A stretch of DNA of 64,000 nucleotides from Lucinisca nassula (lineage: Eukaryota > Mollusca > Bivalvia > Lucinida > Lucinidae). This document shows, piece by piece, positions 10,978 through 21,037 of this stretch (its first letter is position 1; the number at the start of each line of letters is the position of its first letter). Where the stretch lies: assembly GCA_963580285.1 (NCBI GenBank), contig OY757010.1, forward strand, positions 63,696,406 through 63,760,405, given 5' to 3'. A model generated the notes under the pieces. It made no database searches. It saw only the letters and a program-made list of their open reading frames with translations, and was not told the DNA's origin. Made by a program: the position numbers and the translations under genes.

Positions 10978-11220
10978 TTGACGTCGCGTCGGTGAATGTT
11001 ATAACGCCATGTGATAAATTTGACAATCTACTAGTGGATTACATATGCAAATTAGTTAGATAAGCCCCGTAACTTAACAGGTGCGACGTCCGTAACGACG
11101 TCGCGTTTAATAATGTCGGAATAATGACATTTTTGGCGTGAATAAAATTCATTTTAAACGTCATATAATGATAAATAGAATGAACACTCATGTAAGACCC
11201 TTTTTTTAAATACACATAGA
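10978..11220 (+). mobile_element. type III foldback element, partial
   Basis: Begins TGACGTCGCGTCGG, with TAATAACGCCATGT-like, the palindrome CTACTAGTGGATTA, AACGACGTCGCGTTTAATAA and TGATAAATAGAATGAACACTC. Matches the left part of 16751-17098. The central TTTATCCC hairpin is missing. Confidence 0.7.
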
Positions 11221-11223
11221 CGA

Positions 11224-11413
11224 TCAAGTAAGCTGAGTGAGTGAGTGAGTTTTAGTTTTACGTCCCACCAACAGCTAAGGTCATACGGAGACGGGACCTC
11301 GGTTTAAAGACTCATCCGAAAGTCTGGAGAAGCCCGGGATCGATCCTGCGATCCCTGGTTTACAAGGCGAGTAGCGTAACCACTGCACCACGGAGGCTTC
11401 TCAAGTAAGCTGA
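11224..11413 (-). mobile_element. SINE-A with 13-bp target duplication
   Basis: The body (11237-11400) is the reverse complement of the copy at 3210-3375. TCAAGTAAGCTGA is duplicated at 11224-11236 and 11401-11413. Both pol III boxes are present on the - strand. Confidence 0.92.
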
Positions 11414-12040
11414 AAGACAGAAATGCAGGATAATGGTTAGCTTCCATTTCTTTTGTAAATGCTCGCGTGCACTTGCGTGCGCTCATGCTGGTTTCAAATA
11501 CCTCACGACACAAATTATCCCTAAGATAATGTTTACTACATAAACGACCTTACTTTTAGGGTCGATTGGTTGTGAATCGACCCAAAGTTAATGAGTAAAT
11601 GACGCGGCGTCTGATCAGTGTCTTCACCGTTTGCTTAAAATACAGGCATTAGTAAAAATTTCAACGGAATGAAATTAACCTGACAACCCTTTTATTGCAA
11701 ATGGACCTGTCCATTTTGTTAGAAAATTTATAGGGTTACTTAACACATACGAGAGGCCTTGTGTTGCTGTGGAAGGTCACCTGTTTTTTTCTCCGAGAAT
11801 TGGGTTTTAGCCCACTTTTGATTAAGGATCGGCTCAATCTTGAAAGGGTTCTAACCCCCACCCCTCAAAAAAATAAAGGAATAAGGAGAATCGATACCAT
11901 TTAGGGTGCCAACTCATTCAACAAACTCTGTGTCCATTCTACAAACGTCAACTTTAAACTTACTGATCAGGCTAAAAAAATTGCTCTTGTCAGGTTTTGT
12001 CATGACGTGGTTGATATTCTAAAGATGTCGTTAGACCTCC
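11414..12040. other. intron sequence with repeat scraps
   Basis: Contains a family G scrap at 11610-11650 (GGCGTCTGATCAGTGTCTTC) and a SINE-C-like tail near 11790-11870. Otherwise nothing recognised. Confidence 0.4.
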
Positions 12041-12314
12041 GCAGACCTGTATAATTCTGACCTCCTGTAACCCCACTTTTATATAGTAAAACTGGGGTTT
12101 ATAGGGGTAAACCTTATTTGTCTTATTTCTGTTCTAAATTATAAATTGTCGGTACTCGTTAGAACCGCCTCGAAGAGGGGGTTCTAACTTGTACCCACAA
12201 TTTATATTTTCAGCATAAATAAGATAATATCACAATTTTTCATCTTAATTTTTTCTTCTTTTTTTTTCTCGGCGGTAAAATTTACAATTATTTTTTTAGG
12301 CGTGTTTTGTAATG
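12041..12314 (-). mobile_element. HP2 element (type II) abutting an acceptor site
   Basis: Reverse copy with ACCCCACTTTTATATAGTAA, hairpin TACTCGTTAGAACCGCC / GGGGGTTCTAACTTGTACCC and terminal GGCGTGTTTTGTAATG. Its end is 26 nt upstream of the splice junction at 12340/12341, so the intron's branch region is partly HP2 sequence. Confidence 0.82.
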
Positions 12315-12340
12315 TAAAACCTATCTTGTTTCTATTTAAG

Positions 12341-12467
12341 ACATGTCAGTCAGGAACGGCCCCACATCTCCCAACAGGCGTACAGTCAGTTGGATGCACA
12401 AAATGCTGCAACACAAGCGTTACCAAGGGCGTTGAATGTAATGTCAACTTATGTGGTATACAAAGCT
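12341..12467 (+). CDS. Ly6/uPAR gene, domain 1 exon 3
   Basis: Acceptor TTTCTATTTAAG ends at 12340 and donor GCT|GTAAGT begins at 12468. Phase 0 to phase 1, 42 codons plus one base: TCQSGTAPHL, VGCTKCCNTSVTKG, VECNVNLCGIQS. The CC...CN signature closes a Ly6/uPAR domain. It gives cysteines 7-12. The final T joins CT of the next exon to make Ser. Confidence 0.85.
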
Positions 12468-12554
12468 GTAAGTTTTCGGAACACATATGTGTATAAGTTA
12501 ATGTGTGCGTGTAACTTCAAGTAAACAAAGTTTTATAAACATATACAATACGCT

Positions 12555-12620
12555 CATGTATGTATGTATGTATGCGTGCGTGCGTCCGTGCGAGCGTGGC
12601 TGTCTGTGTGTGAATGCGTG
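12555..12620 (+). repeat. ATGT/GCGT simple repeat
   Basis: GTATGTATGTATG followed by GCGTGCGTGCGTCC. Microsatellite in intron. Confidence 0.8.
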
Positions 12621-12665
12621 CGTGGATTTCGAAGTTGACATGTAACTATTAAATATACAAATATA

Positions 12666-14239
12666 CTACTCAAAGTTTGATAGGGATCACTTTTTATATC
12701 CCAAATTTTGCACTGAAATTTTAAAATTTCATGACAGAATTTGTACTCCGAATATTGATAAATATCTTAAGCAGAAACTCGTGTACAATTCAGTACTCAT
12801 AAAAGTGCACACTTCTCACACTTAGCAAATGAATTCATGCACCCCAAAAATATTGCGTAACACTGCATTCAAACAGAAAAATCAAGCTTGTCAGTGTTCC
12901 TTTACTAAGCGTAAAAAGGAATTCATTTGATTTGTGGAACTTTGAAATGCCTAGGGGACAGCTAAGAAACCGCCTGTGCCCCGAAGAAATGAACCGTGGC
13001 GTCGGAATGTTGAAATTTGGCGTCTCTCAACGTCGTGTAACTGGGATTCTGAATGTGTCTCAGACTGTGGTTTCCCGAATGTGGAGTCAGCATCTTTCCC
13101 ACGGGAATCCTTCACACAGACACGGCGGGGGTCGAGAAAGGGCTGCAACTCAACGTCAGGACCTTTTTTTTGTTGATTCAGTCTCGACGTCAACGGTTCC
13201 TGAACGCTACGCGTTTGAATAACCAGTTTAGGAACGGAACTGGAGTACGAATTTCTACACAAACTGTCAGTAACAGGTACCACGATTTCGGACTGAATGC
13301 CAGAAGGCCAGTTGTACGTGTTCCGTTGACGAGACAGCACGTGCAAGAGCGGTTGGACTTTCCAGAACTCACGTCAAGTGGACGATTCGTGACTGGACGC
13401 CAGTACTGTGTACTGATGAGTCCAGAGTCTGTCTAGACATCACTGATAAACGTCAGTTAGTGTGGCGAATGTCTAAAGAGCGATTCGATGACTTGAATGT
13501 GGCAAAGCATGACCGCTATGGAAAGGGATCGGTCATGGTTTGGGCTGTGATAAGCGTGAACGGTAAAACTGACTTGTACGTCGTTGAAAATGGAACGTTA
13601 ACGGCACTTGGGTACTGTAATGAGATTCTTGATCAGTTTGTGAGACCATACGCCGGTACTATCGGCCCGGACTTTATTCTAATGGACGATAATGCCAGTC
13701 CCCACCCTGCTCACGTCACTGATGCCTATCTGGAACGTGAGACAGTCCTTCGTATGGACTGGTCTGCTCGATCACCGGACTTAAATCCGATTGAGCATGC
13801 GCGGGACATGCTACAGCGTGCTGTTTCAGCCCGACCTGTGCAGCCGAGGACTTTACAGGAGCTCAAAGATGCATTGGTTGCTGAATGGAGGCTGATGCCA
13901 CAAAACCGGATACACACTCTGATTACGTGCATGTGCAGGCGATGTCGTGCTGTAATTGATCCCCGTGGATGCCATACTCATTATTAGGCACGCTTCTCTA
14001 AACAAATTTGGAAATTTGTGAAAAATCGTGTCCAAATCCTTCGTGTTACGGCAAATTTTGTGGGTGCCAAGACGGTTGCTGTTGTCACGCGTGAATGCAG
14101 TGCCAGTTGACAAAATTAATCGCTAGTCTTTGTGAAGGATATGTTTTCTATCATTATGTATCAAATTTGGATTCAACTGATTAATTTAACCAAAAGTTAT
14201 TTTGCATTTAAAAAGTGATCCCTATCAAACTTTGAGTAG
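12666..14239 (+). mobile_element. Tc1-type transposon with intact ends
   Basis: The terminal inverted repeats match for about 31 bp (CTACTCAAAGTTTGATAGGG at the left, its complement at the right) and are flanked by TA at 12664-12665 and 14240-14241. Length 1574 bp, in the usual range for Tc1 elements. It lies in the intron between exons 12341-12467 and 14796-14908. Confidence 0.92.
12932..13987 (+). pseudogene. Tc1 transposase (DD34E), two frameshifts
   Basis: The N-terminal part from 12950 reads MPRGQLRNRLCPEEMNRGV and GVSQRRVTGILNVSQTVVSR (helix-turn-helix) in one frame. The frame shifts near the T-run at about 13161 and shifts back near 13365. The catalytic part has CTDESRV (first Asp), YGKGSVMVWAVISVNGK, FILMDDNASPHPAHV (second Asp) and SARSPDLNPIEH (Glu). 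There are 34 residues between the second Asp and Glu, the Tc1 spacing. Catalytic residues survive, but the shifts destroy the product. The ends could still be mobilised in trans. Confidence 0.88.
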
Positions 14240-14247
14240 TATATATT

Positions 14248-14402
14248 ATAAACCCTATTGGTTTCATTGGGCGACAGGGCTTGAGATGTTATTTCATCTC
14301 AATCTCGGGTAAAAGTCCCACAAAATTTGAAGCAATGTCTTCAATATGACCTTCACAGTGTTGACGGGGACGTTAAACCTAAAATCAAACAAACAAACAA
14401 AA
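14248..14402 (+). mobile_element. SINE-B, 3' part
   Basis: TATAAACCCTATTGGTTTC, GCGACAGGGCTTGAGATG, GGGTAAAAGTCCCAC, CAGTGTTGACGGGGACG, TTAAACCTAAAATC and then (AAAC)n. 5' truncated, directly beside the Tc1 right end. Confidence 0.8.
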
Positions 14403-14795
14403 GAAGTATTATTAATATTGCCAACCAAATACCAGCTGTAAGAAGTTTTTTTTTCTTTTAACAGTTCGAAAGCATAACAATATGTGATAAAACATCTGTA
14501 CAAATAGTGACTCTAGGCGGACAACAGACCTGGCTAGTAGTCGCATTTTCGACTGGAGATTAATTAAGAAGAGCCCACATAACTGTTTTGCATCGAGCAT
14601 GTATACACACTGCAATGGACAAAAACTGCTTAGCAGAAAGCAAAGCCCAAACAATACGCCATTTTAGTCTCTGTTTACCTGTCTCTCTGCCTGTGCGTCC
14701 ATGTGTGCGTTGTGAGAGTTTCGGTCGAAAGAATGAATTGATACACTGAATAGACTTACTGACTCGTCGCAGTTAAACTATGATTTTATTTTTAG

Positions 14796-14908
14796 CTTCT
14801 CTGTCGTCCAATCAGTGCTATTTCTGTGACTCCAGTAGTGGATCGGCAATGGCTGATGTAACCGACCCCACTAAATGCACAGGAGTAAGCACGTGTGCCT
14901 CCGACAAG
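14796..14908 (+). CDS. Ly6/uPAR gene, domain 2 exon 1
   Basis: Acceptor GATTTTATTTTTAG ends at 14795 and donor AAG|GTATGT begins at 14909. Two bases complete a Ser codon with the previous exon, then 37 codons to phase 0: SLSSNQCYFCDSSSGSA, VTDPTKCTGVSTCASDK. Cysteine order CxxC-C-C matches exon 4511-4590, with a longer first loop. Confidence 0.85.
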
Positions 14909-14999
14909 GTATGTCAGTGCTGCTACAGTACATGTATTTAAAATGTATAACCAAGTCAGAATGTTCCGTTTGCGCCGGGCAAAGCAACAAAGGTTCATT

Positions 15000-15222
15000 G
15001 AACATGTGCACCCAATGAAGACTCTGACCAGCCTGTGCATCCGCACAGTCTGATCAGATTCTTCATGACCCATCACTAACACAAATCTTCCCATTACAAT
15101 AACTATCCGTGTAATTTTTCATAATCCCAAAACGGACATTTCTCTGGTGAAAATTTGAGAATTTTTTCTTATTTTTACTCCAAACATAGGTTGAGGGTGC
15201 TCGTTAGGACCGCCTCATTGAT
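15000..15222. repeat. family H scrap and HP2 left half
   Basis: 15000-15070 holds the family H imperfect palindrome (ACTCTGACCAGCCTGTGCAT...CAGTCTGATCAGATTCTTC). 15090-15222 is the left half of an HP2 element (CTATCCGTGTAATTTTTCA, ACATAGGTTGAGGGTGCTCG), joined abruptly to R-X sequence. Confidence 0.6.
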
Positions 15223-15345
15223 GTTTCCATTAGGGTCAAGTTGTTTCGTGTTTGTGCTTCTTTCCCTTTGGTGTCTCTGGTGGGAGCTGTGGATTAATTG
15301 TATCGATCCCTGATCATTGTTTTCTCTTCTATTTTGGAAGTGAAT
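15223..15345 (+). repeat. R-X partial copy
   Basis: ATGTTTCCATTAGGGTC, TTTCCCTTTGGTGTCTCTGG and GGATTAATTGTATCGATCCC match the end of the R-X family. Confidence 0.65.
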
Positions 15346-15371
15346 GTTATTGTACTCTTCCACTACCAAGG

Positions 15372-15745
15372 GGCATGTTCAAAGGAGGAAGTCATTTCTG
15401 CGACATTCATTTTGGTTCGAGAGCATCGTGGCATTGCTGTCGGCGCTGCATCGAGACGTGACGTCGACGTATCCTGAACTCTGCTGCGTCTAAAATGTTT
15501 AAAAGGAGTGGGTGGAGACGTAGCATCGACGTCGGTGTATCTTGGACGCTGCTGTGTCTAAAATGTTTAAAGGAGGAAGTCATTCCTGTGAAATTCATTT
15601 TGGTTGAGAGCGGCGTGACATAGGTGCCAATGCTGCATGGAAACGCAGCGTCGATATCGATGTATCCTGGATGCTACTAAAGGGGGAAGTCATTTTTGTG
15701 AGTTTCGTTTGAGAGCAACGCGCCAGTGTCTAAAATGTTTAAAGA
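15372..15745 (+). repeat. degenerate tandem repeat
   Basis: GGAGGAAGTCATT recurs near 15384, 15572 and 15686. GTCTAAAATGTTTAAA recurs near 15487, 15556 and 15728. The repeated core includes ACGTAGCATCGACGTCG-like text. Not coding. Confidence 0.65.
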
Positions 15746-15924
15746 ATAATTGTTAGGAACATTTAATAAGATTACATACTCTACCTCTTCCCAAACTATA
15801 AAGCTATCTTCAATGACCACTACTAATGGACATGTTCGCGGTTCGGGAATGATCACGGGAATGATTTATGAAATAATTTCTCTCAGTCTTCCGCTGATCC
15901 AAGACAATGTTCAGTTTGTTGGAT

Positions 15925-15927
<3 letters not shown>

Positions 15928-15971
<44 letters not shown>

Positions 15972-15972
15972 T
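15928..15972 (+). repeat. (AAT)n microsatellite
   Basis: About 14 perfect TAA units. Confidence 0.95.
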
Positions 15973-16156
15973 TAATGATAAATAAAATAATGTAAATGAA
16001 ATATAAATTATAACTATGAAATAGATTATGTATAATGATGATGACGATGATGGAAAGTGATTGTGAAATATTTTCGTTGCCAGTCTTCCGCTGATCCAAG
16101 TTTATATTGTATCATTTTTTAAAGTTCAACATTAATGAACAGTTTTTGTTTTTTTG

Positions 16157-16430
16157 TATGATTTGGGGATTAACGTCCCCGTCAACACTGTATGGGTCAT
16201 TTTGGAGACGTTGCTTCCAATTTGGTGGGATTTTTACCCGACAATCAGATGAAATGAAATCTCAAGCCCTGTCCCCCAATGAACCAATAGGGTTTATAAG
16301 CATGGAAGGACCGAATCGCACGGCTTTGCCTGGGCAGGCTAGGCTTAGATCCTCTAAGCGGTTTTCCAGTTCTCGTGTGCGGTCGGTGTCAGCTCTGCGT
16401 GGAAGCATCATGCAGCCCATCTATTTCTGA
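16157..16430 (-). mobile_element. SINE-B, near full length
   Basis: Reverse copy: TTAACGTCCCCGTCAACAC, GGAGACGTTGCTTCCAATT, TCAAGCCCTGTCCCCC, AGATCCTCTAAGCGG, GCAGCCCATCTATTTC. No TSD seen. Confidence 0.8.
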
Positions 16431-16750
16431 CATTAATGAACAGAAATAAATATCTCCACAACGTATAAAAGATTTAACTTTCCCACAAGTGTTCATGAAA
16501 TTCTGTTGTAAAAAGAAATCGCTCAAATAGGGATTATCTCAGTAATCAAATAAATGCCACGCGTATCGATTAACCTATCAATAATTAGATTAATAGATAC
16601 GCGTGTCGTAAACAATCTATCAAATATTAGATTATCGTAGGACGATGAATTAATCAATGTAATAATAACACGAGATCAAAGACGAGACTAAGAGGGTGTG
16701 AAGTCATCACAGACTTGAATTAAAATTACACAAAACATCATTTTATCTTC

Positions 16751-17098
16751 TGACGTCGCGTCTGAGAGTGTAATAACGCCATGTAACATTTGCGATAATC
16801 CACTGGCGGATTAAATATGCAATTAGCTGGACTCCCATAACGTTACATGTACGACGCCCTTAACGACGTCGCGTTTACTAACGGCGGAATATTGACATTT
16901 TTGTAAAACAATCGCTAATAAAATGCGTTTTAAATGTCATATGATAAATAGAATCTTGCATTCGTGCTCATGTATTATTGAATTTATTAAACTCATTGAG
17001 GAAAAGGGATAAAATGCCCGGCAAAGCCTCGCATTTTATCCCGTTTCCCCAACTCGTTTAATAAATCCAATAATACATGAACACTCATGTAAGATCCT
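16751..17098 (+). mobile_element. type III foldback element, long copy
   Basis: Starts TGACGTCGCGTCTGAGAG. It has a palindromic TAATCCACTGGCGGATTA, AACGACGTCGCGTTTACTAA, TAGAATCTTGCATTCGTGC and a terminal ~110-bp hairpin GTATTATTGAATTTATTAAA...TTTAATAAATCCAATAATAC with AAAAGGGATAAAATGC / GCATTTTATCCCGTTT arms. Inverse copy at 31452-31812. Confidence 0.75.
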
Positions 17099-17284
17099 CT
17101 AGTCATTACCTCCATAAAATTTATGCCCAGTAAACCCCACTACGAGTACGGAAATACGTCTATTTAACCCTTTTTGTACCAAATGGATTCTTCCTCTTTA
17201 TGTGTGGCAGGAGTCCATTTCAAAATTTAGTGGTGTCAGGTTGTGTTTTCTTCAAAATCTATTTGGAAACTGAACGTTTTGCAA

Positions 17285-17395
17285 ACAGTGTAGGCCCTGA
17301 TCAGACGCCGCGTTCTGCGGCGTCTGATCTGGGCTTGCACTGTTTGCCAAGTACCCTTTTAGGGGTTTCCGGTACTTAATGGGTTAAACATATTG
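17285..17395 (+). repeat. family G palindrome
   Basis: CAGTGTAGGCCCTGATCAGA then CGCCGCGTTCTGCGGCG then TCTGATCTGGGCTTGCACTG: a ~60-bp foldback. Relatives at 25206-25295, 29345-29412, 56155-56222 and, as halves, 4960-5030 and 11610-11650. Confidence 0.75.
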
Positions 17396-17448
17396 TATTT
17401 GTTTTTCTTTCAAATTTTCGGATAAAATATTTAATATATCCAATAATG

Positions 17449-17605
17449 CTGCTCAAAAATAGATTGTGGGAATGGGTTAGATCCGCCCCGGCGAGGCGGT
17501 TCTAATGAGTGGCCAAATCTATGTTTCTGAGCAGCTATAAGAAAAATAACGTAATACCCCTGTTAACCTCCAAGATAAACTATATAAATTTGTGCTTTAA
17601 GGGGG
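17449..17605 (+). mobile_element. HP2 core copy
   Basis: CTGCTCAAAAATAGATTGTG, GATCCGCC...GGCGGTTCTAATGAG, GAGCAGCTATAAGAAAAAT and the second-hairpin remnant. Both termini lost. Confidence 0.7.
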
Positions 17606-17714
17606 TCAAACTTATAAAAGTAAATACGACATTTACTTTATTCAGTTTTATTTTCTCATTTGGGTGGTTCTAACGAATACCCACAACATCTCGGAGAACA
17701 AATAAACATATATG

Positions 17715-17715
<1 letters not shown>

Positions 17716-17772
<57 letters not shown>

Positions 17773-17777
17773 TCTCC

Positions 17778-17808
<31 letters not shown>

Positions 17809-17930
17809 GAGGGGGTTCTAACGAGTAAATACAATATTTCGGAAACGAAATAAGAAAAATAATCTATCTATCTCCGTCCATGCCATGTATATGTATGTAT
17901 AAGTATTGGCCTCCCCCATTTCTCTCTCTC

Positions 17931-18007
<77 letters not shown>

Positions 18008-18118
18008 GAGGGGGTTCTAACGAGTAAATACAATATTTCGGAAACGAAATAAAGAAAAATAATCTATCTATCTATCTCCGTCCATGCCATGTATATGTAT
18101 GTATAAGTCTCTCTCTCA
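17716..18118 (+). repeat. duplicated (TC)n microsatellite block
   Basis: Two long (TC)n tracts ending in CACACACACAGAGGGG are each followed by the same ~100-bp sequence (GGTTCTAACGAGTAAATAC, ATATTTCGGAAACGAAATAA, TCCGTCCATGCCATGTATAT). The unit was therefore duplicated as a whole, about 200 bp apart. The GGTTCTAACGAG start derives from an HP2 right arm. Confidence 0.9.
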
Positions 18119-18390
18119 TTACAGTTTTCACTTTTTAAGATAAACATCAAAAATGGTTATCTTGTTAAATTTTATATGTTCATTGTATTGATTTCTTTCT
18201 TTCTCTTTCCTTTCTTTCTTATATTAAAATCGCATTATATTATATATATTCGGCGGGTAAAGTAAGATAGTTATTAATGTCAACAGCTATGATGACACGT
18301 GCCGTATGCATTAAATCCGCTACACTTATTGTTATCGCAGATAAAAACTTATTGTAATAGAATACATACCGGAAAGAAACCATACATATT

Positions 18391-18554
18391 AATGTGCACT
18401 GTGAGTGAGTGTTTCAGTTTTACGTCCCACCAACAGCTAATGTCATACGGAGACGGGACCTCGGTTTAAAGACTCATCCGAAAGTCTGGAGAAGCCCGGG
18501 ATCGAACCTGCGACCCCTGGTTTATAAGTCGAGTAGCGTAAGAATGTGCACTGT
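18391..18554 (-). mobile_element. SINE-A, 5'-truncated, with target duplication
   Basis: Body 18403-18542, reverse. AATGTGCACTGT is present at 18391-18402 and 18543-18554. The tRNA head is cut after TTATAAGTCGAGTAGCG, typical 5' truncation of a reverse-transcribed insert. Confidence 0.9.
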
Positions 18555-18574
18555 AATGGTTAACCGCTTACATA

Positions 18575-19335
18575 TACTCGTGCCCAGGTTTGGTTTTGGT
18601 TTTACGACCCTTTCAAGAGTATTTCACTTATGGCAAACATATAAAAGTAACAACAAAGACAGGCGAAGGAACGGACAGATTTGCAGATTTTGGGATGACT
18701 GGTGCGCATGGAAAAATGCAAAAACGCCTATTATAACCCATTTTCAACACAGAGATGGTCGACTTAAAACAATAGTGCCTCATAAAGTAAACCAGGAAAA
18801 GGTGTTTCTGGGGGAAAACAAGCCATTAAAAAAGAGTATGTATATATCACTGAAACCGCAGCCTAGTAATCATGAACTTCTGGAAGTCCATAACGCTTCT
18901 TTTCACTAAATTAACACTTTTTTGTAACGCAATGAGTCATTTTCGTGTAAAAGAAGTCCTTTTCGCATTTCAGGGTAACCCGTTTGTGCACGGGTAGATT
19001 AAGAAATACGTGGCGAGATGTTGCTGCTCAAGGCCAGTGTTCATTATTATTAAGGTCGATTTAAAACTCACGGCTTATAGAATAAACGTGACAACACATA
19101 TTTTGTAATTAGAGATCTCGAACGCAGGTGAATAATACTTGTGCTGATGTCGCTCAGTAAAGGGTTGTTTAGTCGGTCTATGATAATCAAAGACAAGCGA
19201 ACCAACGCTATTTAACTCTTGTAACCCTGTAGAACGCTGGAAGCCCCGAAGTGGAAAAAAACATTGTACCTATGATACAAGTATCAACTTTCAAAAACAG
19301 GTCTCCTCAAGTGGGAATCTATGTTATTATTTCAG
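18575..19335. other. intron sequence; uninterpreted open frame
   Basis: A SINE-C tail lies at 18590-18630. From 18640 to 18909 a frame stays open (RRNGQICRFWDDWCAWKNAK ... LLEVHNASFH) but has no motif, start or splice support. It could be chance or an old transposon piece. Confidence 0.35.
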
Positions 19336-19405
19336 ATATGTGGGATTCAACAATATGCCATGTCTGGTCATCTAACACATAGATATACGTGTTTGAACAA
19401 AAGGG
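19336..19405 (+). CDS. Ly6/uPAR gene, domain 2 exon 2
   Basis: Acceptor TTATTATTTCAG ends at 19335 and donor GGG|GTATGT begins at 19406. Phase 0 to phase 1: ICGIQQYAMSGHLTHRYTC then LNKR. Supplies cysteines 5 and 6, aligned with exon 8684-8755. The only other frame-compatible partner downstream is 33734-33829, which begins with two bases and makes Gly at the junction. Confidence 0.82.
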
Positions 19406-19599
19406 GTATGTATTTTCTTTCGCTACTACTGTTATCGACCCCATTTTGAATGAATTTGTTACTGTAATTATCTCCTAAGGTTACGAATCTGGGAGGAAAA
19501 TCTGAGCAAAACTTGTTACCTGAACGAATTTATCGCGTCTGTGAAAATTCCTGTTCAACAAGGGGTGCTCGAAAACTTTAACGCAGTGTATACTTGATA

Positions 19600-20165
19600 A
19601 TCATGGGATTTACTAAACCATCGGAGTCTAACTGTTGGTTTTCTTTTGCTCCAGAATTTCGGTGGTTTCTTGCTGTCGAGTTCGTCCTCACCGCTGTTTC
19701 ATCTCTATGGTTGTTTGATTTTTGTGTTCACGGAGATGTTGCACTGATGAGTTAGAAGGCCTTCATGCGGACTGAACAAAATATTTGTCTTAATCGCGAC
19801 GGAAGTAAGGGCGAGGATTGTGGCCACGTAAAATCGATTTAAGCACCCCCAACCCCCCAAGTAGAATTAGTTTCCGCTGACCGTTCCAAGGCGGTTCTTC
19901 TGTCGCGGTTTATTTTTGTTATGGTTTGTCTTTGGGTGTTTGTGTCGCTTATATTATTTTATTTTGGATAGCCCATTGGCCATTTTGTGGGAAAGTAACG
20001 GTCCTTTTGGCTTTCCGCTATTGATGTTTCCATTTGGATCTGTTGTTTCATGTTGTTGTTTGTGTTTCTTTTCCTTTGGTGTCTCCGATGGGAGCTGTGG
20101 GTTAATTGTATCGGTTCCTGATCGTTGCCTACACTTCTATTTTATAACTGATCATCACTGTATAT
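19600..20165 (+). repeat. R-X dispersed repeat, forward copy
   Basis: GGAGTCTAACTGTTGGTTTT, GTGGTTTCTTGCTGTCGAGT, TCACGGAGATGTTGCACTGA, ACCGTTCCAAGGCGGTTCTT, GGCCATTTTGTGGGAAAG, TTTCCTTTGGTGTCTCC and ATTGTATCGGTTCCTGATC, in the same order as 38300-38940. About 560 bp, non-coding by appearance. Confidence 0.75.
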
Positions 20166-20184
20166 TGTGTTTAAATATACTTGA

Positions 20185-20444
20185 GCGCCCCCAGCCATCT
20201 TGGAGAAATAGATGCATGGTGCTTCCGCGCAGAGCTGAAACCGACCGAACATTTGAATACTGGTAAAACGCTTAGAAGGCCTAAGCTTGCCGAAGAAAAG
20301 TAGGTTTCTTTGGGTGGTAGGGTTTGAGATGTCATTTCACCTTGGGTGAAAGTCCCGTAAAATTGGAAGTTCATGTAACGTCTCCATAATAACCTAAATA
20401 GTGTTGACTGGGACGTAAAACCTTAGCACAAACAAACAACCACA
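20185..20444 (+). mobile_element. SINE-B, near full length
   Basis: CATCTTGGAGAAATAGATGC, GCAGAGCTGAAACCGACCG, TGAGATGTCATTTCACC, GTTGACTGGGACGTAAAACC and an (ACAAAC)n tail. Confidence 0.75.
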
Positions 20445-20813
20445 AACAGGTTCTTTTTACAATTTCGATTGCTTTCCGTAGTACTCATGGACACTGCGTT
20501 GCAAATGGTTAAAAATAAATAGAAGGTGTTTCTGAATACAGGGGTACGAAAACCAGTATAAGTTGAGATTGAGTGTCAAAAGCATGCATGATGATATATG
20601 TGTAATTTATGGGAATAAACAAGTGTGATTTTCCACAGTTTGTGGGTGGTTTACAAAATATAGTTCTGGTCAGGAATCAGTCAGATATGTCCCTTAACCA
20701 GGAAGACCAATGTCTGGAGTCACAAATTCTAATGTTAATAAGGTCATGTCCATTACAGAGAAAGGTGCGTTGACAAACGTCTGCCTACTTTATTCTGAAG
20801 AAAATTCTTAAAT

Positions 20814-21037
20814 CCTTACGATAATACATCCGTGCGACATAGTGCGTTTTTCTGATCTCCAAAATTGTAACTTTTCTGATGAAAATCCGTGATATTTTTT
20901 ATTATTTATACCGCAAACATAGGTTGAGGGTGCTCGTTCTAACGAGTACCTACAACCTATGTCTTGGAGCAGAAATAAGACAAATAATGTAAACCCTCGT
21001 AAGCCCCAGTTTTCCCTATGTAAAGTGGGGTTTGGTT
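20814..21037 (+). mobile_element. HP2 element (type I), right end missing
   Basis: TTACGATAATACATCCGTGC, GGTTGAGGGTGCTCGTTCTA, CGAGTACCTACAACCTATG, AAGTGGGGTTTGG. The hairpin tip is deleted (CTCGTT-CTAACGAG fused). Confidence 0.78.

Noticed and set aside
18409..18909. 166-codon open frame
   Set aside because: It starts inside a SINE-A copy and runs through a SINE-C tail. Only the last 90 codons are outside repeats, with no motif or splice support.
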